Below, in pieces: positions 25,070-33,569 of a stretch of DNA of 64,000 nucleotides (position 1 is the stretch's first letter; each line of letters starts with the position of its first letter). The notes under the pieces are model-generated. The model was not told where the DNA came from, searched no databases, and saw only the letters and a list, made by a program, of their open reading frames with translations. Made by a program: the position numbers and the translations under genes. Location of the stretch: assembly GCA_048499435.1 (NCBI GenBank), contig JASNZW010000001.1, positions 744,001 through 808,000 of the forward strand, written 5' to 3'. The stretch comes from DAOTWC01 sp048499435. GTDB lineage: Bacteria > Chloroflexota > Anaerolineae > Aggregatilineales > Phototrophicaceae.

Positions 25070-25831
25070 ATGGCCGACGACAGCGTGATCCAGCAGGCAG
25101 CAGCGGCGATTCGCGCCAGCCAGCGCATTGTCGCCCTGACCGGTTCAGGCATCAGCCGCGAGTCCGGCGTGCCCACTTTCCGCGACGCGCTCGACGGCCT
25201 GTGGGCGCGCTTTGACCCCCAGGAACTCGCCACCCCCGCCGCATTCCGCGCCAACCCTAAACTGGTGTGGGACTGGTACGAATACCGGCGCGCGGTGGCC
25301 CGCCAGGCGCAGCCGAACCCCGGCCACGTGGCGCTGGCGGAGCTTCAGCAGCGCGTGGCCAGCTTACAGATTATCACGCAGAACGTGGACGACCTGCACG
25401 AGCGGGCCGGCAGCGCCGGCGTGATCCGGCTGCACGGCAGCCTGCACGGCAACCACTGCTTCAACAACTGCCAGGGCAGCCCGACGCCGGTGGACGTGAG
25501 CGCGCTCGATTTCGACCCCGACAACGGCCCGCCGCGCTGCCCGTACTGCGGGCGCTGGGTGCGGCCCGCCGTCGTCTGGTTTGGCGAAATGCTGCCCCCC
25601 GCCCAACTGCACGCCGCGATGGACGCCGCCGCCCACGCCGACCTGATGCTGGTGATCGGCACGTCGGGGCTGGTGGCCCCTGCCGCTGACCTGCCGCGCC
25701 TGGCGCAGCGCAGCGGCGCGCGCCTGATCGAAATCAACCCCACCGCCAGCGCCCTCACGCCTACAGTGGACCTGTGGCTGCAAGGGCCAGCGGGCGAGGT
25801 GCTGCCGCGCGTTGTCGCCGCGCTGGGCTGA
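25070..25831 (+). CDS. Sir2-family NAD-dependent deacylase (class III, CobB-like)
   Basis: 253 residues. GSGIS at 25-29 and QNVDDLHERAG (about 104-114) form the NAD site, H122 in RLHGSLH is the catalytic base, and cysteines C130, C134, C157 and C160 bind structural zinc. The Y70-x-x-R73 pair (WYEYRR) is the class III signature associated with succinyl- and malonyl-lysine removal. It likely regulates acyl-CoA-metabolising enzymes; the adjacent thioesterase gene is compatible with that. Confidence 0.93.
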   Translation: MADDSVIQQAAAAIRASQRIVALTGSGISRESGVPTFRDALDGLWARFDPQELATPAAFRANPKLVWDWYEYRRAVARQAQPNPGHVALAELQQRVASLQIITQNVDDLHERAGSAGVIRLHGSLHGNHCFNNCQGSPTPVDVSALDFDPDNGPPRCPYCGRWVRPAVVWFGEMLPPAQLHAAMDAAAHADLMLVIGTSGLVAPAADLPRLAQRSGARLIEINPTASALTPTVDLWLQGPAGEVLPRVVAALG

Positions 25832-25871
25832 AGCCGCCTGTTTCTGGCCACACACACCGGAGGGCTGTCTG

Positions 25872-26369
25872 ATGCGACCCGACCCGCTTCCGCTGGAGCT
25901 GCTGGAAAGCCTGCCGCTCGTTTACCGCGCCGTCGTGCCGGAGAGCTACCGCGACTTTAACGACCACCTGAACGTGCGCGGCTACCTGGCGCTGTACGAC
26001 GACGCCGGCATCCCGCTGTTCGCGCTGCTTGGCCTGGACGAAGCCTATTTCCGCGCGGGGCAGGCCACGACGTTCGACCTGGAGCACCACATCCACTACC
26101 TGAGCGAAGTCGGCATCGGCGACGCGCTGGCGTTCCGGGCGCGGCTGGTGGGCCGCAGCGCCAAGCGCCTGCACTATCTGCTGTTCATGGTCAACGAGAC
26201 ACGCGGCGCGCTGGCCTCAACGCTTGAGGTGCTGAACACGCACGTTGACCGCGGCACGCGCCGCACCACGCCCTACCCGGCCAGCGTCGCGGCGCGCATG
26301 GACGCTATGCTGGCCGCGCACGACCGCCTGGGCTGGCCCGCGCCGGTGTGTGGGGCGCTGCGCGCATGA
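25872..26369 (+). CDS. Hotdog-fold acyl-CoA thioesterase-like protein
   Basis: 165 residues from the ATG at 25872 behind GGAGGG. The 4HBT-like pattern ESYRDFNDHLNVRGYLALYDDA, TTFDLEHHIHYLSEVGIGDALAFRARLVGRSAKRL fits the FcbC/YbgC-type superfamily, and N30-D31-H32 is the usual active-site neighbourhood. The stop overlaps the start of the next gene by four bases (ATGA). Confidence 0.83.
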   Translation: MRPDPLPLELLESLPLVYRAVVPESYRDFNDHLNVRGYLALYDDAGIPLFALLGLDEAYFRAGQATTFDLEHHIHYLSEVGIGDALAFRARLVGRSAKRLHYLLFMVNETRGALASTLEVLNTHVDRGTRRTTPYPASVAARMDAMLAAHDRLGWPAPVCGALRA

Positions 26370-27691
26370 CGCTGGCCGCGCTGTGGCCGCGCACCACCGG
26401 CGAGCGCGCCGCCCTGGCCGCGCTGCTGCTGGCGTACCTGGTGCTGGCGGCGGCCTTCGCCGCGCTCACGCCCGCCTGGCAGAACCCCGACGAGCCAGCC
26501 CACTACAACTACGCGGCGCAGGTGGCCAGCGCCGGCTGCTGCCCGGTTATCGAGCCGGGCGACTGGTCGAGCGCCTACCTGGACGAGCTTAAAGCGGCGC
26601 GCTTCGCGCCAGAGCGGCTGGCGCGGCTGGCCAGCATCCAGTACGAAGACCACCAGCCGCCGCTGTACTATCTGCTGGCCGCGCCGGTCTACCAGCTCAG
26701 CGGCGGCAGCCTGCTGGCGCTGCGCCTGTTCTCGGCGCTGCTGGGGGCGGGCGTGGTGCTGTGCGCCTATCTGGTGGCGCGCGCCATGCTGCCGCAGCGG
26801 CCAGCGGTCGCCCTGGGGACGGCGGCGCTGGTCGCCTTCACGCCGCAGCACCTGGCGATGCTGGCCGCCGCCAACAACGACGCGCTGGCCGAGCTGCTGA
26901 TCGGCGGCAGCCTGCTGCTAATGGTGCTGTATGTAAAGGGCGCGCGCGTCCCGGCGTGGGCGCTGGGCGTCGCCGCCGGGCTGCTGTTCATCACTAAAGC
27001 CAGCGGCTACCCGGCGGCGGCGCTGCTGCTGCTGGCCGTGCTGCTGCGCCACCGGCGCGCCGCGCTGCCGCACATCGCCGCCTTCCTGATCCCGGCGCTG
27101 GCGCTGGGCGCGCTGTGGTGGCTGCGCAACCTGGGCGTCTACGGCTTCCCCGATTTCCTGGGGCTGGCGGCGCACGACCGCGTGGTCGTCGGCCAGCCGC
27201 GCACCGCTGAGGCGCTGGCCGCCGTCGGGCTGGGGCAGCACCTCTACAGCGGCCTGCAAACCACCTTCAACAGCTTCTGGGGCCAGTTCGGCTGGATGGC
27301 GCTGCCGCTTCAGGGCTGGATGTACCTGTTCTTCCAGGCGCTGACCGCCGCCGGGCTGGTCGGGCTGGCCGCCGGCTGGTGGGCGCTGCCGCGCAGCGCG
27401 ACGCCGCCGGGCCAGCGCCAGGCCTGGCTGCTGCTGGCGCTGACGCTGGCGCTGGCGCTGCTGGCGTATGGTTATTACAACACCGAGTTCATTCAGTTCC
27501 AGGGGCGCTACCTCTACCCGGCGCTGATCCCGTTCGCGCTGCTGCTGGCGCTGGGCCTGGACAACCTGGGGCGCTGGCTGCTGCCGCGCTTCGCGCCGGC
27601 GCGCTGGCTGGCCCCGGCGCTGCTGGCGCTGCTGGCCCCGCTCAACGCCTACCTGCTCGTGTTCGTGATTCGCCCGCTGCTGGCCCCGTGA
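26366..27691 (+). CDS. DUF2142/GT39-like polytopic glycosyltransferase
   Basis: 441 residues with about ten transmembrane helices. After helix 1 it has the GT-C acidic motif WQNPDEPAHYNYAAQV, then YEDHQPPLYYLLAAPVY, the classic pattern for DUF2142 and ArnT-like transferases using polyprenyl-phosphate sugars. It is translationally coupled to the thioesterase gene, which makes little functional sense and may be incidental. It runs convergently into the broken MDR gene. Confidence 0.83.
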   Translation: MTLAALWPRTTGERAALAALLLAYLVLAAAFAALTPAWQNPDEPAHYNYAAQVASAGCCPVIEPGDWSSAYLDELKAARFAPERLARLASIQYEDHQPPLYYLLAAPVYQLSGGSLLALRLFSALLGAGVVLCAYLVARAMLPQRPAVALGTAALVAFTPQHLAMLAAANNDALAELLIGGSLLLMVLYVKGARVPAWALGVAAGLLFITKASGYPAAALLLLAVLLRHRRAALPHIAAFLIPALALGALWWLRNLGVYGFPDFLGLAAHDRVVVGQPRTAEALAAVGLGQHLYSGLQTTFNSFWGQFGWMALPLQGWMYLFFQALTAAGLVGLAAGWWALPRSATPPGQRQAWLLLALTLALALLAYGYYNTEFIQFQGRYLYPALIPFALLLALGLDNLGRWLLPRFAPARWLAPALLALLAPLNAYLLVFVIRPLLAP

Positions 27692-28524
27692 ACCCGGTTT
27701 CAGCTTTCCCGCCTCAATCAATCCCTTGAGGGTGAGCAGCCTGGCAGGCCCCACGCCGTCCGCATCAACATGCACGTTGATGTAAATCCCGCCTGGACTG
27801 AGCGCTGTCCTGGTGCGCGCCGGGGGAAATTTGGCGACAGCGTCAAAAATCACGTCGTATGTCTCGCCGCTGCTGGTGAAATCCTCGCAGATGTAATCAA
27901 TGACCTCTTCAGCCCCCAGCGATTTCACCAGGTCGGCATTGGCGGCGCTGCACACCCCGGTTACACGGGCGCCGAAGTAGCGCGCGGCAAGCTGCACCGC
28001 ATTCGTGCCGACAGCCCCGGACGCGCCGTAGATCAGCACGCTCTGGCCTGGCTGGATACCGCCCTTTTCAAGACAGCTCAGAGCGGTCATCCCGCCGCCC
28101 ACTGCAGCGGCGGCTTCCTCATAGGTGAGACTGGCCGGCTTCAGCGCCAGCGTGCCGTTCTCAGGCAGGCATTTGTACTCGGCATAACCGCCGAAGTTCA
28201 CGTCGAAGCAAAGACCTGGTCGCCGACGCTGAAGCGCGTGACACGGCGGCCCACGGCTTCAATATCCCCGGCCAGTTCCATCCCCAGCACCGGTCGGCGT
28301 GGCCCGCGAATGCCCAGGTACAGGCGGGCGAACAACCACTGGGCGCGTGGCACCGTGAAACTGCACATGCGCGTGTCGCCGATCGTGACGCTGGTCGCAC
28401 ACACCCGCACCAGAACTTCGTTGTCTCCGGGGACCGGTTGGCTCACCCTCCGGAACTGAAGCACCTCCGGGGGACCATATCGTTCGTACACAACCGTTTT
28501 CATCGTCTTGCCCTGATCGCTCAT
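27692..28524 (-). pseudogene. Frameshifted, 3'-truncated MDR (quinone-reductase-like) gene
   Basis: The first part (28524 to about 28200) encodes a normal MDR N-terminus (TVVYERYGPPEVLQ, GMELAGDIEAVG, FSVGDQVFAST) and then meets TGA. The homologous reading continues in another frame at once as VNFGGYAEYKCLPENGTLALKP, LIYGASGAVGTNAVQLAA, DVIFDAVAKF. It then stops resembling MDR after GLIEAGKLKP, losing the C-terminal 35-40 residues, and runs into the antisense of the convergent gene. The start overlaps the stop of the intact MDR paralog (ATGA). The frameshift could be a sequencing error, but the missing end argues for real decay. Confidence 0.85.
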
Positions 28525-29525
28525 GCTGAACGCGCCATCGTGATAACCACGCTGCCCTTCTTGTGCCCCGCTTCGAAATACCGGTGCGCGGCGGCAGCCT
28601 GTTCCAGCGGAAAGCAGCGATCAATAATCGCTGTGAGCGTGCGGGCCTCGGCCAGTTCTTTGATGTAGATCAGGTCGTCCAACTTCTCAGCAGATAACGC
28701 GCAGACCATCTTCCTGCCGCCCCTGAGCGCCGTCCACAACATCTGGAACAGGTGCTTCATCTTAAAGCTGACCCGCAGGTAGCGCCCGTCTGGCGCCAGC
28801 ACCGGCCTGACGTGCGCGAACGAACTCTTGCCCAGCACGTCAACAATCAGGTCATAGGTTTCACCGCTGGCGGCAAAGTCCTCGCTGGTGTAGTCAATGA
28901 CCCGTTTCGCCCCCAGGGCTTTCACGTACTCCAGGCGCGGCGTGCCGCACACCCCTGTAACCTCCGCGCCATAGTGCCGGGCAAGCTGCACGGCGGCTGA
29001 GCCGATCGCGCCGGATGCGCCGATGATGAGCACCTTCTGCCCGCGCTGGACAGCTACTTTACGAAGCAGACTGAGCGCGGTCAGTGCGCCATAAGGAATG
29101 GCAGCCGCTTCTTCATATGTCAGGTTGGCTGGCTTCGCGGCCACCAGCCCGGTTTCAGCCATGCACAGATACTCGGCGTTGGCGCCCATGCTGGGGCCGC
29201 GGTAGCCAAACACCTCGTCGCCCGGCCCAAAGCGTGTCACGGCTTTACCGACAGCCTCAACTTTCCCGGCAAACTCCGATCCCAGCACCTGTACCCTGGG
29301 TTTCGTTAAACCGAACATCAGGCGGCTGGGGAGCCAGAGGGGCAGCGGCATCGTGAACTCGCGCGGGGAGACTGCCTTGAAATTCCGGGCCATCGTGTCC
29401 CCGAAATTCACCGATGTCGCATACACCTGTATCAGCACTTCGTTGTCCTTCGGCGTGGGTTTTGCCCGCTCTTGGAGCTGAAGCACGTCCGGTGATCCGT
29501 ATTCTGTGTACACTGCTGCTTTCAT
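28521..29525 (-). CDS. NAD(P)-dependent MDR oxidoreductase (zeta-crystallin/quinone reductase-like)
   Basis: 334 residues without the catalytic-zinc cysteines, so a zinc-free reductase. GroES-like N-terminus (VYTEYGSPDVLQLQERAKP), Rossmann motif VLIIGASGAIGSAAVQLA, and the C-terminal HRYFEAGHKKGSVVITM. It is probably in one operon with the upstream XRE regulator (gap of 44 bases) and the downstream degraded paralog. Confidence 0.92.
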   Translation of the reverse strand: MKAAVYTEYGSPDVLQLQERAKPTPKDNEVLIQVYATSVNFGDTMARNFKAVSPREFTMPLPLWLPSRLMFGLTKPRVQVLGSEFAGKVEAVGKAVTRFGPGDEVFGYRGPSMGANAEYLCMAETGLVAAKPANLTYEEAAAIPYGALTALSLLRKVAVQRGQKVLIIGASGAIGSAAVQLARHYGAEVTGVCGTPRLEYVKALGAKRVIDYTSEDFAASGETYDLIVDVLGKSSFAHVRPVLAPDGRYLRVSFKMKHLFQMLWTALRGGRKMVCALSAEKLDDLIYIKELAEARTLTAIIDRCFPLEQAAAAHRYFEAGHKKGSVVITMARSA

Positions 29526-29569
29526 GGGTTTCCTCCTGGTCGGTTTGGTTGTGCTGAATGGCGGGGTGA

Positions 29570-29788
29570 TTACTTTTCACCTTCAAAGGTGAACACATCT
29601 TCCAGCGGCACGTTGAACACGCGCGCGATACGAAAAGCCAGCTCCAGCGACGGGTAGTATTTCGCATTTTCGATGGCGATGATTGTCTGCCGTGTCACGC
29701 CTACTTTGTCAGCCAGCTCCTGCTGCGTCATCTCGCTGCTGTGAAAACGCAGCGTGCGGATATTGTTGCTGATGAGCGGTTTCTGCAT
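29570..29788 (-). CDS. XRE-family HTH regulator (short, YozG-like)
   Basis: 72 residues forming one Cro/C1-type helix-turn-helix: MTQQELADKVGVTRQTIIAIENAKYYPSLELAFRIARVFNVPLEDVF. It starts one base after the stop of a small membrane protein gene, an arrangement common to regulator/membrane-protein pairs. It could bind the inverted repeats at 30271-30328. Confidence 0.93.
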   Translation of the reverse strand: MQKPLISNNIRTLRFHSSEMTQQELADKVGVTRQTIIAIENAKYYPSLELAFRIARVFNVPLEDVFTFEGEK

Positions 29789-29789
29789 C

Positions 29790-30242
29790 TCAGAACCCCC
29801 GCCGGTAGAAGTAGAATTGGAAGATGCTGCTGAGTATTTCCCCTACAGTGCCTGCGATGAACAGCAGGACAAACATGACTGAGGGCGGCATCTCCAACAC
29901 CAGCGCGATCATCGCCAGCATGAAGCCAATCACGAGCGCCCAGAGCGAGTACTGGTTTGATTTCAGGTCAATCAGTTTGTCGCGCTCGTCAGTAACATTA
30001 GTCGCTGGTTCCTCTTTCCCGGTGGCAATCGTGTCGAGGATGGCGAACACGATCAGAATCGCGATCCTTGCGACGATGTTCACCGGGATGAGGACCAGGA
30101 AAAAGGTCCCCCAGAAGCGAAACATCTCCACAGAGTAGGGATCGACGTCTGGGAAACGCTGCGCCACATACGCGGCGTAGGCCACATTGATAAGGATCGT
30201 GCTGATCAGATAAACGACTGACCGTCTTTCATGGTAGGACAT
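29790..30242 (-). CDS. Small four-helix membrane protein, DUF2178-like
   Basis: 150 residues with four hydrophobic helices. Between helices 2 and 3 is the sequence TDERDKLIDLKSNQYS, the DERxxxIxxKS element typical of DUF2178-type proteins encoded beside XRE regulators. Base composition is clearly more AT-rich than the surroundings, suggesting transfer together with the downstream genes. Confidence 0.8.
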   Translation of the reverse strand: MSYHERRSVVYLISTILINVAYAAYVAQRFPDVDPYSVEMFRFWGTFFLVLIPVNIVARIAILIVFAILDTIATGKEEPATNVTDERDKLIDLKSNQYSLWALVIGFMLAMIALVLEMPPSVMFVLLFIAGTVGEILSSIFQFYFYRRGF

Positions 30243-30270
30243 ATACCCCCTCTTTCTGTCCGTCAGCTTT

Positions 30271-30328
30271 TACTTCAAGTACATATAACCTTACATAAGG
30301 TACATTACATTTTACTTGATGTCAAGTA
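30271..30328 (-). promoter_or_regulatory. Promoter with three inverted repeats for XRE/membrane-protein operon
   Basis: On the minus strand, TTGACA (30325-30320), a 17-base spacer and TACCTT (30302-30297) form a promoter. A 16-bp perfect palindrome TACTTGATGTCAAGTA (30313-30328) covers the -35, CCTTACATAAGG (30289-30300) overlaps the -10, and TACTTCAAGTA (30271-30281) lies downstream. The first and third share the half-site TACTT/AAGTA, as expected for an autoregulated operator array. Confidence 0.6.
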
Positions 30329-30439
30329 TCTTTTACATATATCGGCAAAATAATCCCTGCGCCGCTGCTGAAGGGACTCCGCCGCGCGGCGTGCTGGCTG
30401 GCCTTGCCGCGGGCCAGACGACGCGCGCCTGAGATATAT

Positions 30440-30468
30440 TTGACAACGCCCGCCTATGCCGCTATAAT
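30440..30468 (+). promoter_or_regulatory. Consensus sigma70 promoter TTGACA-N17-TATAAT
   Basis: TTGACA at 30440-30445, exactly 17 bases, and TATAAT at 30463-30468: both hexamers perfect. The predicted start is near 30475. No protein gene follows before a terminator at 30531-30568. Confidence 0.88.
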
Positions 30469-30474
30469 CGAAAG

Positions 30475-30568
30475 TGATTAGAAAAGTATTATGCCAAAAC
30501 ATGCCGTCTTTTTAGAAAATATTAGCGTCGCAAAACCCGCGCTCTGATCCAGAACGCGGGTTTTGTCT
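30475..30568 (+). ncRNA. Candidate small RNA (about 95 nt) upstream of SRP RNA
   Basis: The interval is bounded by a perfect promoter and a strong intrinsic terminator. It contains one tiny frame, ATG at 30491 to TGA, 18 codons (MPKHAVFLENISVAKPAL), with no visible ribosome binding site. That frame overlaps the left arm of the terminator stem, so a leader peptide/attenuator is an alternative. It does not resemble tRNA, 6S or RNase P RNA. Confidence 0.55.
30531..30568 (+). terminator. Intrinsic terminator of the candidate small RNA
   Basis: An 11-bp perfect stem (CAAAACCCGCG, 30531-30541, with CGCGGGTTTTG, 30555-30565) around a 13-base loop. The T-rich right arm TTTTGTCTT forms the tail. The A-rich left arm could also serve in the reverse direction. 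Confidence 0.82.
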
Positions 30569-30596
30569 TGATATAGCCCGCATTTGGCGGTATGAT
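30568..30596 (+). promoter_or_regulatory. Promoter of SRP RNA gene
   Basis: TTGATA at 30568-30573, 17 bases, TATGAT at 30591-30596. The predicted start near 30603 lies just before the 5' strand of the SRP RNA closing helix at 30612. Confidence 0.8.
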
Positions 30597-30603
30597 GGCG
30601 GCA

Positions 30604-30745
30604 GATAAATGGTTGCTGGTGGTCAGCTCAGACCGGGTCCTGCGCGGCAGGAACTCCGAACCGTGTCAGGACCGGAAGGTAGCAGCACTAAGGTGTCACT
30701 CCTGGGTGCCGCAGGTTAACCTGGCCTGAGCTTACTGTCAGCAAC
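30604..30745 (+). ncRNA. ffs: Signal recognition particle RNA, small bacterial type
   Basis: The diagnostic helix-8 core is present: GTGTCAGGACCGGAAGGTAGCAGCAC at 30663-30688 in two parts (GTGTCAGGACCGGAAGG and TAGCAGCAC), with the GGAA tetraloop and the internal-loop AGCAG. The flanks pair as a long hairpin, and GTTGCTG at 30612-30618 pairs with CAGCAAC at 30739-30745, giving a molecule of about 134 bases. The 5' end is set by the promoter, the 3' end by the closing helix; both are approximate. Confidence 0.93.
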
Positions 30746-30747
30746 CG

Positions 30748-32226
30748 TTGTTGTTCAGAGCGGCCAGGCTGATAACGCCTTTGGAGACACCCACCCCAAC
30801 GACGCCCACCCCGCTGCCCCCCCGCGCCGCGCCCGCCTGGCGGCGCTGCGCGCTGCTGGGCGCAGCACTCGCCCTGCTGGCGGCCTGCGCGGCCTGCGCG
30901 CTGCTGACGCTGGCCGCCACCGCTGTTCCCCCACCCTACGAAGTGACCCTGCTGCTTGACGGCGACGCCCACACGCTGACCACGCGCGCCGCGACCGTCA
31001 GCGCGCTGCTGGCCGAGGCCGGCGTCACGCTGGCTGAGGGCGATCTGGTGGCCCCCGGCCTGCGGGCCGCCCTGGCCGAGGGCGCGCTGGTGCGCGTCAG
31101 CCGCGCCCGCAGCGTGACCCTGGTGCTGGACGGCGCGGCGGCGGTGCTGCGGACCCACCTCACCAGCCCGGCGGCCATCCTGGCCAGCGCTGGCTATACC
31201 CTGTCCGCGCGCGACCGCGTGACCGTTGACGGCACGTCCGCGGATCTCGCCAGCCTGGAGCGGTGGCCGGTCCCCGCCAGCCAGATCAGCGTGCGGCGGG
31301 CGCTGCCGGTGCACATTGACGACGACGGCGCGCCGCTCACGGTTGAAACCGCCAGCGAAACTGTCGGCGAGGCGCTGTTTGAGGCCGGCATCACGCTCTA
31401 CCTGGCGGACAGCGTGACGCCGGGCCTGGGTGCGCCGGTGACGCGCGACATGCAGATCATTATCGACCGTTCGCGCCTGGTCACCATCAGCGCCGACGGC
31501 GCGACAGTCGAAACGCGCGCCAGCGGCGCCACAGTGGCCGACGCGCTGGCCGAGGCCGGCATCGCGCTCATCGGCCAGGATTACGCCATCCCCGCCGACA
31601 CCGTCCCGCTGCTGCCGGGGATGCGCATCCGCGTGATTCGCGTGACCGAAGAAACGCTGTTCGAGCGCGAGACCCTGCCCTATGTCACTATCTACCAGGC
31701 CGACTCCAGCCTGGAGCTGGATCAGAAGGCCGTCATTCAGGCCGGGCAGGCGGGCCTGCGCCAGACGACTATCCGCGTGCGCCGCGAGAACGGCTTCGAG
31801 ATCAGCCGCACGATTGAGGAAAGCGGCGTGCTCCAGGAACCGGTGGACGAAGTGATCGCCTACGGCACGAATATCGTGCTGCGCACAGTGGACACGCCCG
31901 ACGGCCCGCTCCAGTACTGGCGGCGGCTGCGCATGTACGCCACCAGCTATCACCCGGCAGCCCTCGGCGGCGACTCGATCACGGCGATCGGCGAGACGCT
32001 GCGCAAAGGCATCGTCGGGTCAGACCCGCGCATCATCCCCTACCGCAGCCAGGTATACGTGCCCGGCTACGGGGTGGGTATGATGGCGGACACCGGCAAT
32101 TTCGCGCGCCCGCTGTGGATTGACCTGGGCTATGACGACAACAACTGGGTGTCGTGGTCGCGCCCGGTGGATGTCTACCTGCTGGCCCCCGTCCCCGAAA
32201 ATATCGAGTACCTGCTGCCCGGCTGA
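30748..32226 (+). CDS. YabE-like secreted protein: DUF348 repeats, G5, 3D domain
   Basis: About 492 residues. An N-terminal membrane anchor (about 33-55) is followed by three DUF348 ubiquitin-like repeats (YEVTLLLDGDAHTLTTRAAT and later copies, about 65-290), a G5 domain (ETLPYVTIYQADSSLELDQK) and a C-terminal 3D domain with the acidic residues of MltA/RpfB-type lytic enzymes (MYATSYHPAALGGDS, GMMADTGN, IDLGYDD). It probably acts in peptidoglycan turnover. The start is unsure: TTG at 30748 abuts the SRP RNA end and lacks a ribosome binding site; TTG at 30781 is an alternative. Confidence 0.88.
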   Translation: MLFRAARLITPLETPTPTTPTPLPPRAAPAWRRCALLGAALALLAACAACALLTLAATAVPPPYEVTLLLDGDAHTLTTRAATVSALLAEAGVTLAEGDLVAPGLRAALAEGALVRVSRARSVTLVLDGAAAVLRTHLTSPAAILASAGYTLSARDRVTVDGTSADLASLERWPVPASQISVRRALPVHIDDDGAPLTVETASETVGEALFEAGITLYLADSVTPGLGAPVTRDMQIIIDRSRLVTISADGATVETRASGATVADALAEAGIALIGQDYAIPADTVPLLPGMRIRVIRVTEETLFERETLPYVTIYQADSSLELDQKAVIQAGQAGLRQTTIRVRRENGFEISRTIEESGVLQEPVDEVIAYGTNIVLRTVDTPDGPLQYWRRLRMYATSYHPAALGGDSITAIGETLRKGIVGSDPRIIPYRSQVYVPGYGVGMMADTGNFARPLWIDLGYDDNNWVSWSRPVDVYLLAPVPENIEYLLPG

Positions 32227-32321
32227 AGGGCCTTGTTATCCGCCCGGCCCTGGTTTAGACTCAGCGCCGGAGGATAAAGGGGGGCGCGCGCAACACCTGT
32301 ATATGCTGAGGACTGTGTTTG

Positions 32322-33569
32322 ATGACGCATGCCGTTCCTGAACCGCCGCTTGACCCGCTTGACGACACCGCCCCGCTGATTCGCGTGGACAGCGGCGACC
32401 AGCAGCCATCCGGCTGCCAGCGCCTGCTGGGGCTGGGGCTGCTGCTGCTGGCCGCCGCGCTGACCGCCGCCGCCGCGCTGCTGCTGGTGCTGCCGATTGA
32501 TGAACCGGCCCCGCCCCCGCCGGCCAGCGACACGCCGCCGGTGGCCGCCGCCGCCAGCGCGACGCCCACGCTGGCGGTCGCCCCGCCGACGCCGCTGCCC
32601 GACCAGGCCGGCGACGACGGCGCGCTGCCGCCCCTCGACGCCGAGGCCGCCGCCGCGCTGCTGCGCGCGCCGCTGGCCGCCGCCAGCGCGCCCGACCCGC
32701 TGCGCGTGGCGCGCAACGCCTATGACCCCTTCACCGTCATCCCGGACCGCCCGCGCACCGAGGTGATCGGCTACACGGTCAGCGACGGCGACACGATGTT
32801 CGGCATCGCTGAGCGTTTCGGCCTGTCGCCGGAGACGATCGCCTGGTCCAACGACCGCACGATCATCGGCAATCTGCGCCCAGGCCGCGAGATTTTCGTC
32901 CCGCCGGTGGACGGCGTCTACCACCGCGTCATCGGCAGCAGCACGATCGCCGAGATCGCCGCCAGCTACGGCATCACCGACCCCTATCTGGTGACCGATT
33001 CAGAATACAACAACTTGTTCGGCGTCGCGCCCGACACCGTGCTGCCCAGCGGCACGTATATCTTCATCCCCGGCGGGCAGGCGGAGCAGATCGCCTGGAC
33101 GCCTGTGGTGGAGCGTGAGGGCGGCGACGCCAACACCAGCGGCGGCAATTTCGTGTCGTTCGCGCCCGGCGACCCCGGAAGCTGTGGGCGCGTCGCCAAC
33201 GTGGGCGGCTCATTCTGGGCGCGCCCGATAGACGCCTACAGCATCACGCGCGGCTTCACGTCCTGGCACACCGGCATTGACCTGGCGGCCAACCCCGGCA
33301 CGCCGGTTAAGGCGGCCAACGGCGGCGTGGTGATCTTCGCCGGCTGGAACAACTGGGGCTATGGCAACACCATTGTGCTGTCGCACGGGCCGTTCACCAC
33401 CGTTTACGGCCACCTGAGCAGCGTGAACGTCGCCTGCGGCCAGATCGTCAGCACCGGGCAGGTCATCGGCGGCGTGGGCAACACCGGCAACTCGTCCGGC
33501 CCGCATCTGCATTTCGAGATTCGCTACCTGGACGCGCCGCAGAACCCATCAGCGACCATCGCCTTCTAA
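32322..33569 (+). CDS. LysM and M23-peptidase (LytM) envelope protein
   Basis: 415 residues from the ATG at 32322 (GAGGA lies 10 bases upstream). Type II anchor helix at about 36-58, a Pro/Ala linker, LysM (YTVSDGDTMFGIAERFGLSPE...GREIFVPP), a second partial LysM-like stretch, and an M23 domain with HTGIDLA, VYGHLSS and HLHFEI, which supply zinc ligands. It either cleaves peptidoglycan cross-links or activates amidases. It follows the YabE-like gene on the same strand, with a possible TAGACT -10 at 32255. Confidence 0.92.
   Translation: MTHAVPEPPLDPLDDTAPLIRVDSGDQQPSGCQRLLGLGLLLLAAALTAAAALLLVLPIDEPAPPPPASDTPPVAAAASATPTLAVAPPTPLPDQAGDDGALPPLDAEAAAALLRAPLAAASAPDPLRVARNAYDPFTVIPDRPRTEVIGYTVSDGDTMFGIAERFGLSPETIAWSNDRTIIGNLRPGREIFVPPVDGVYHRVIGSSTIAEIAASYGITDPYLVTDSEYNNLFGVAPDTVLPSGTYIFIPGGQAEQIAWTPVVEREGGDANTSGGNFVSFAPGDPGSCGRVANVGGSFWARPIDAYSITRGFTSWHTGIDLAANPGTPVKAANGGVVIFAGWNNWGYGNTIVLSHGPFTTVYGHLSSVNVACGQIVSTGQVIGGVGNTGNSSGPHLHFEIRYLDAPQNPSATIAF

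Noticed and set aside
26918..28201. 427-codon minus-strand protein
   Set aside because: Only its first part is MDR-like; the rest is antisense of the DUF2142 gene. I annotate it as the second half of a frameshifted pseudogene.
30305..30502. 65-codon minus-strand frame upstream of the island
   Set aside because: It overlaps the consensus promoter of the candidate RNA, has no ribosome binding site and no recognisable pattern.
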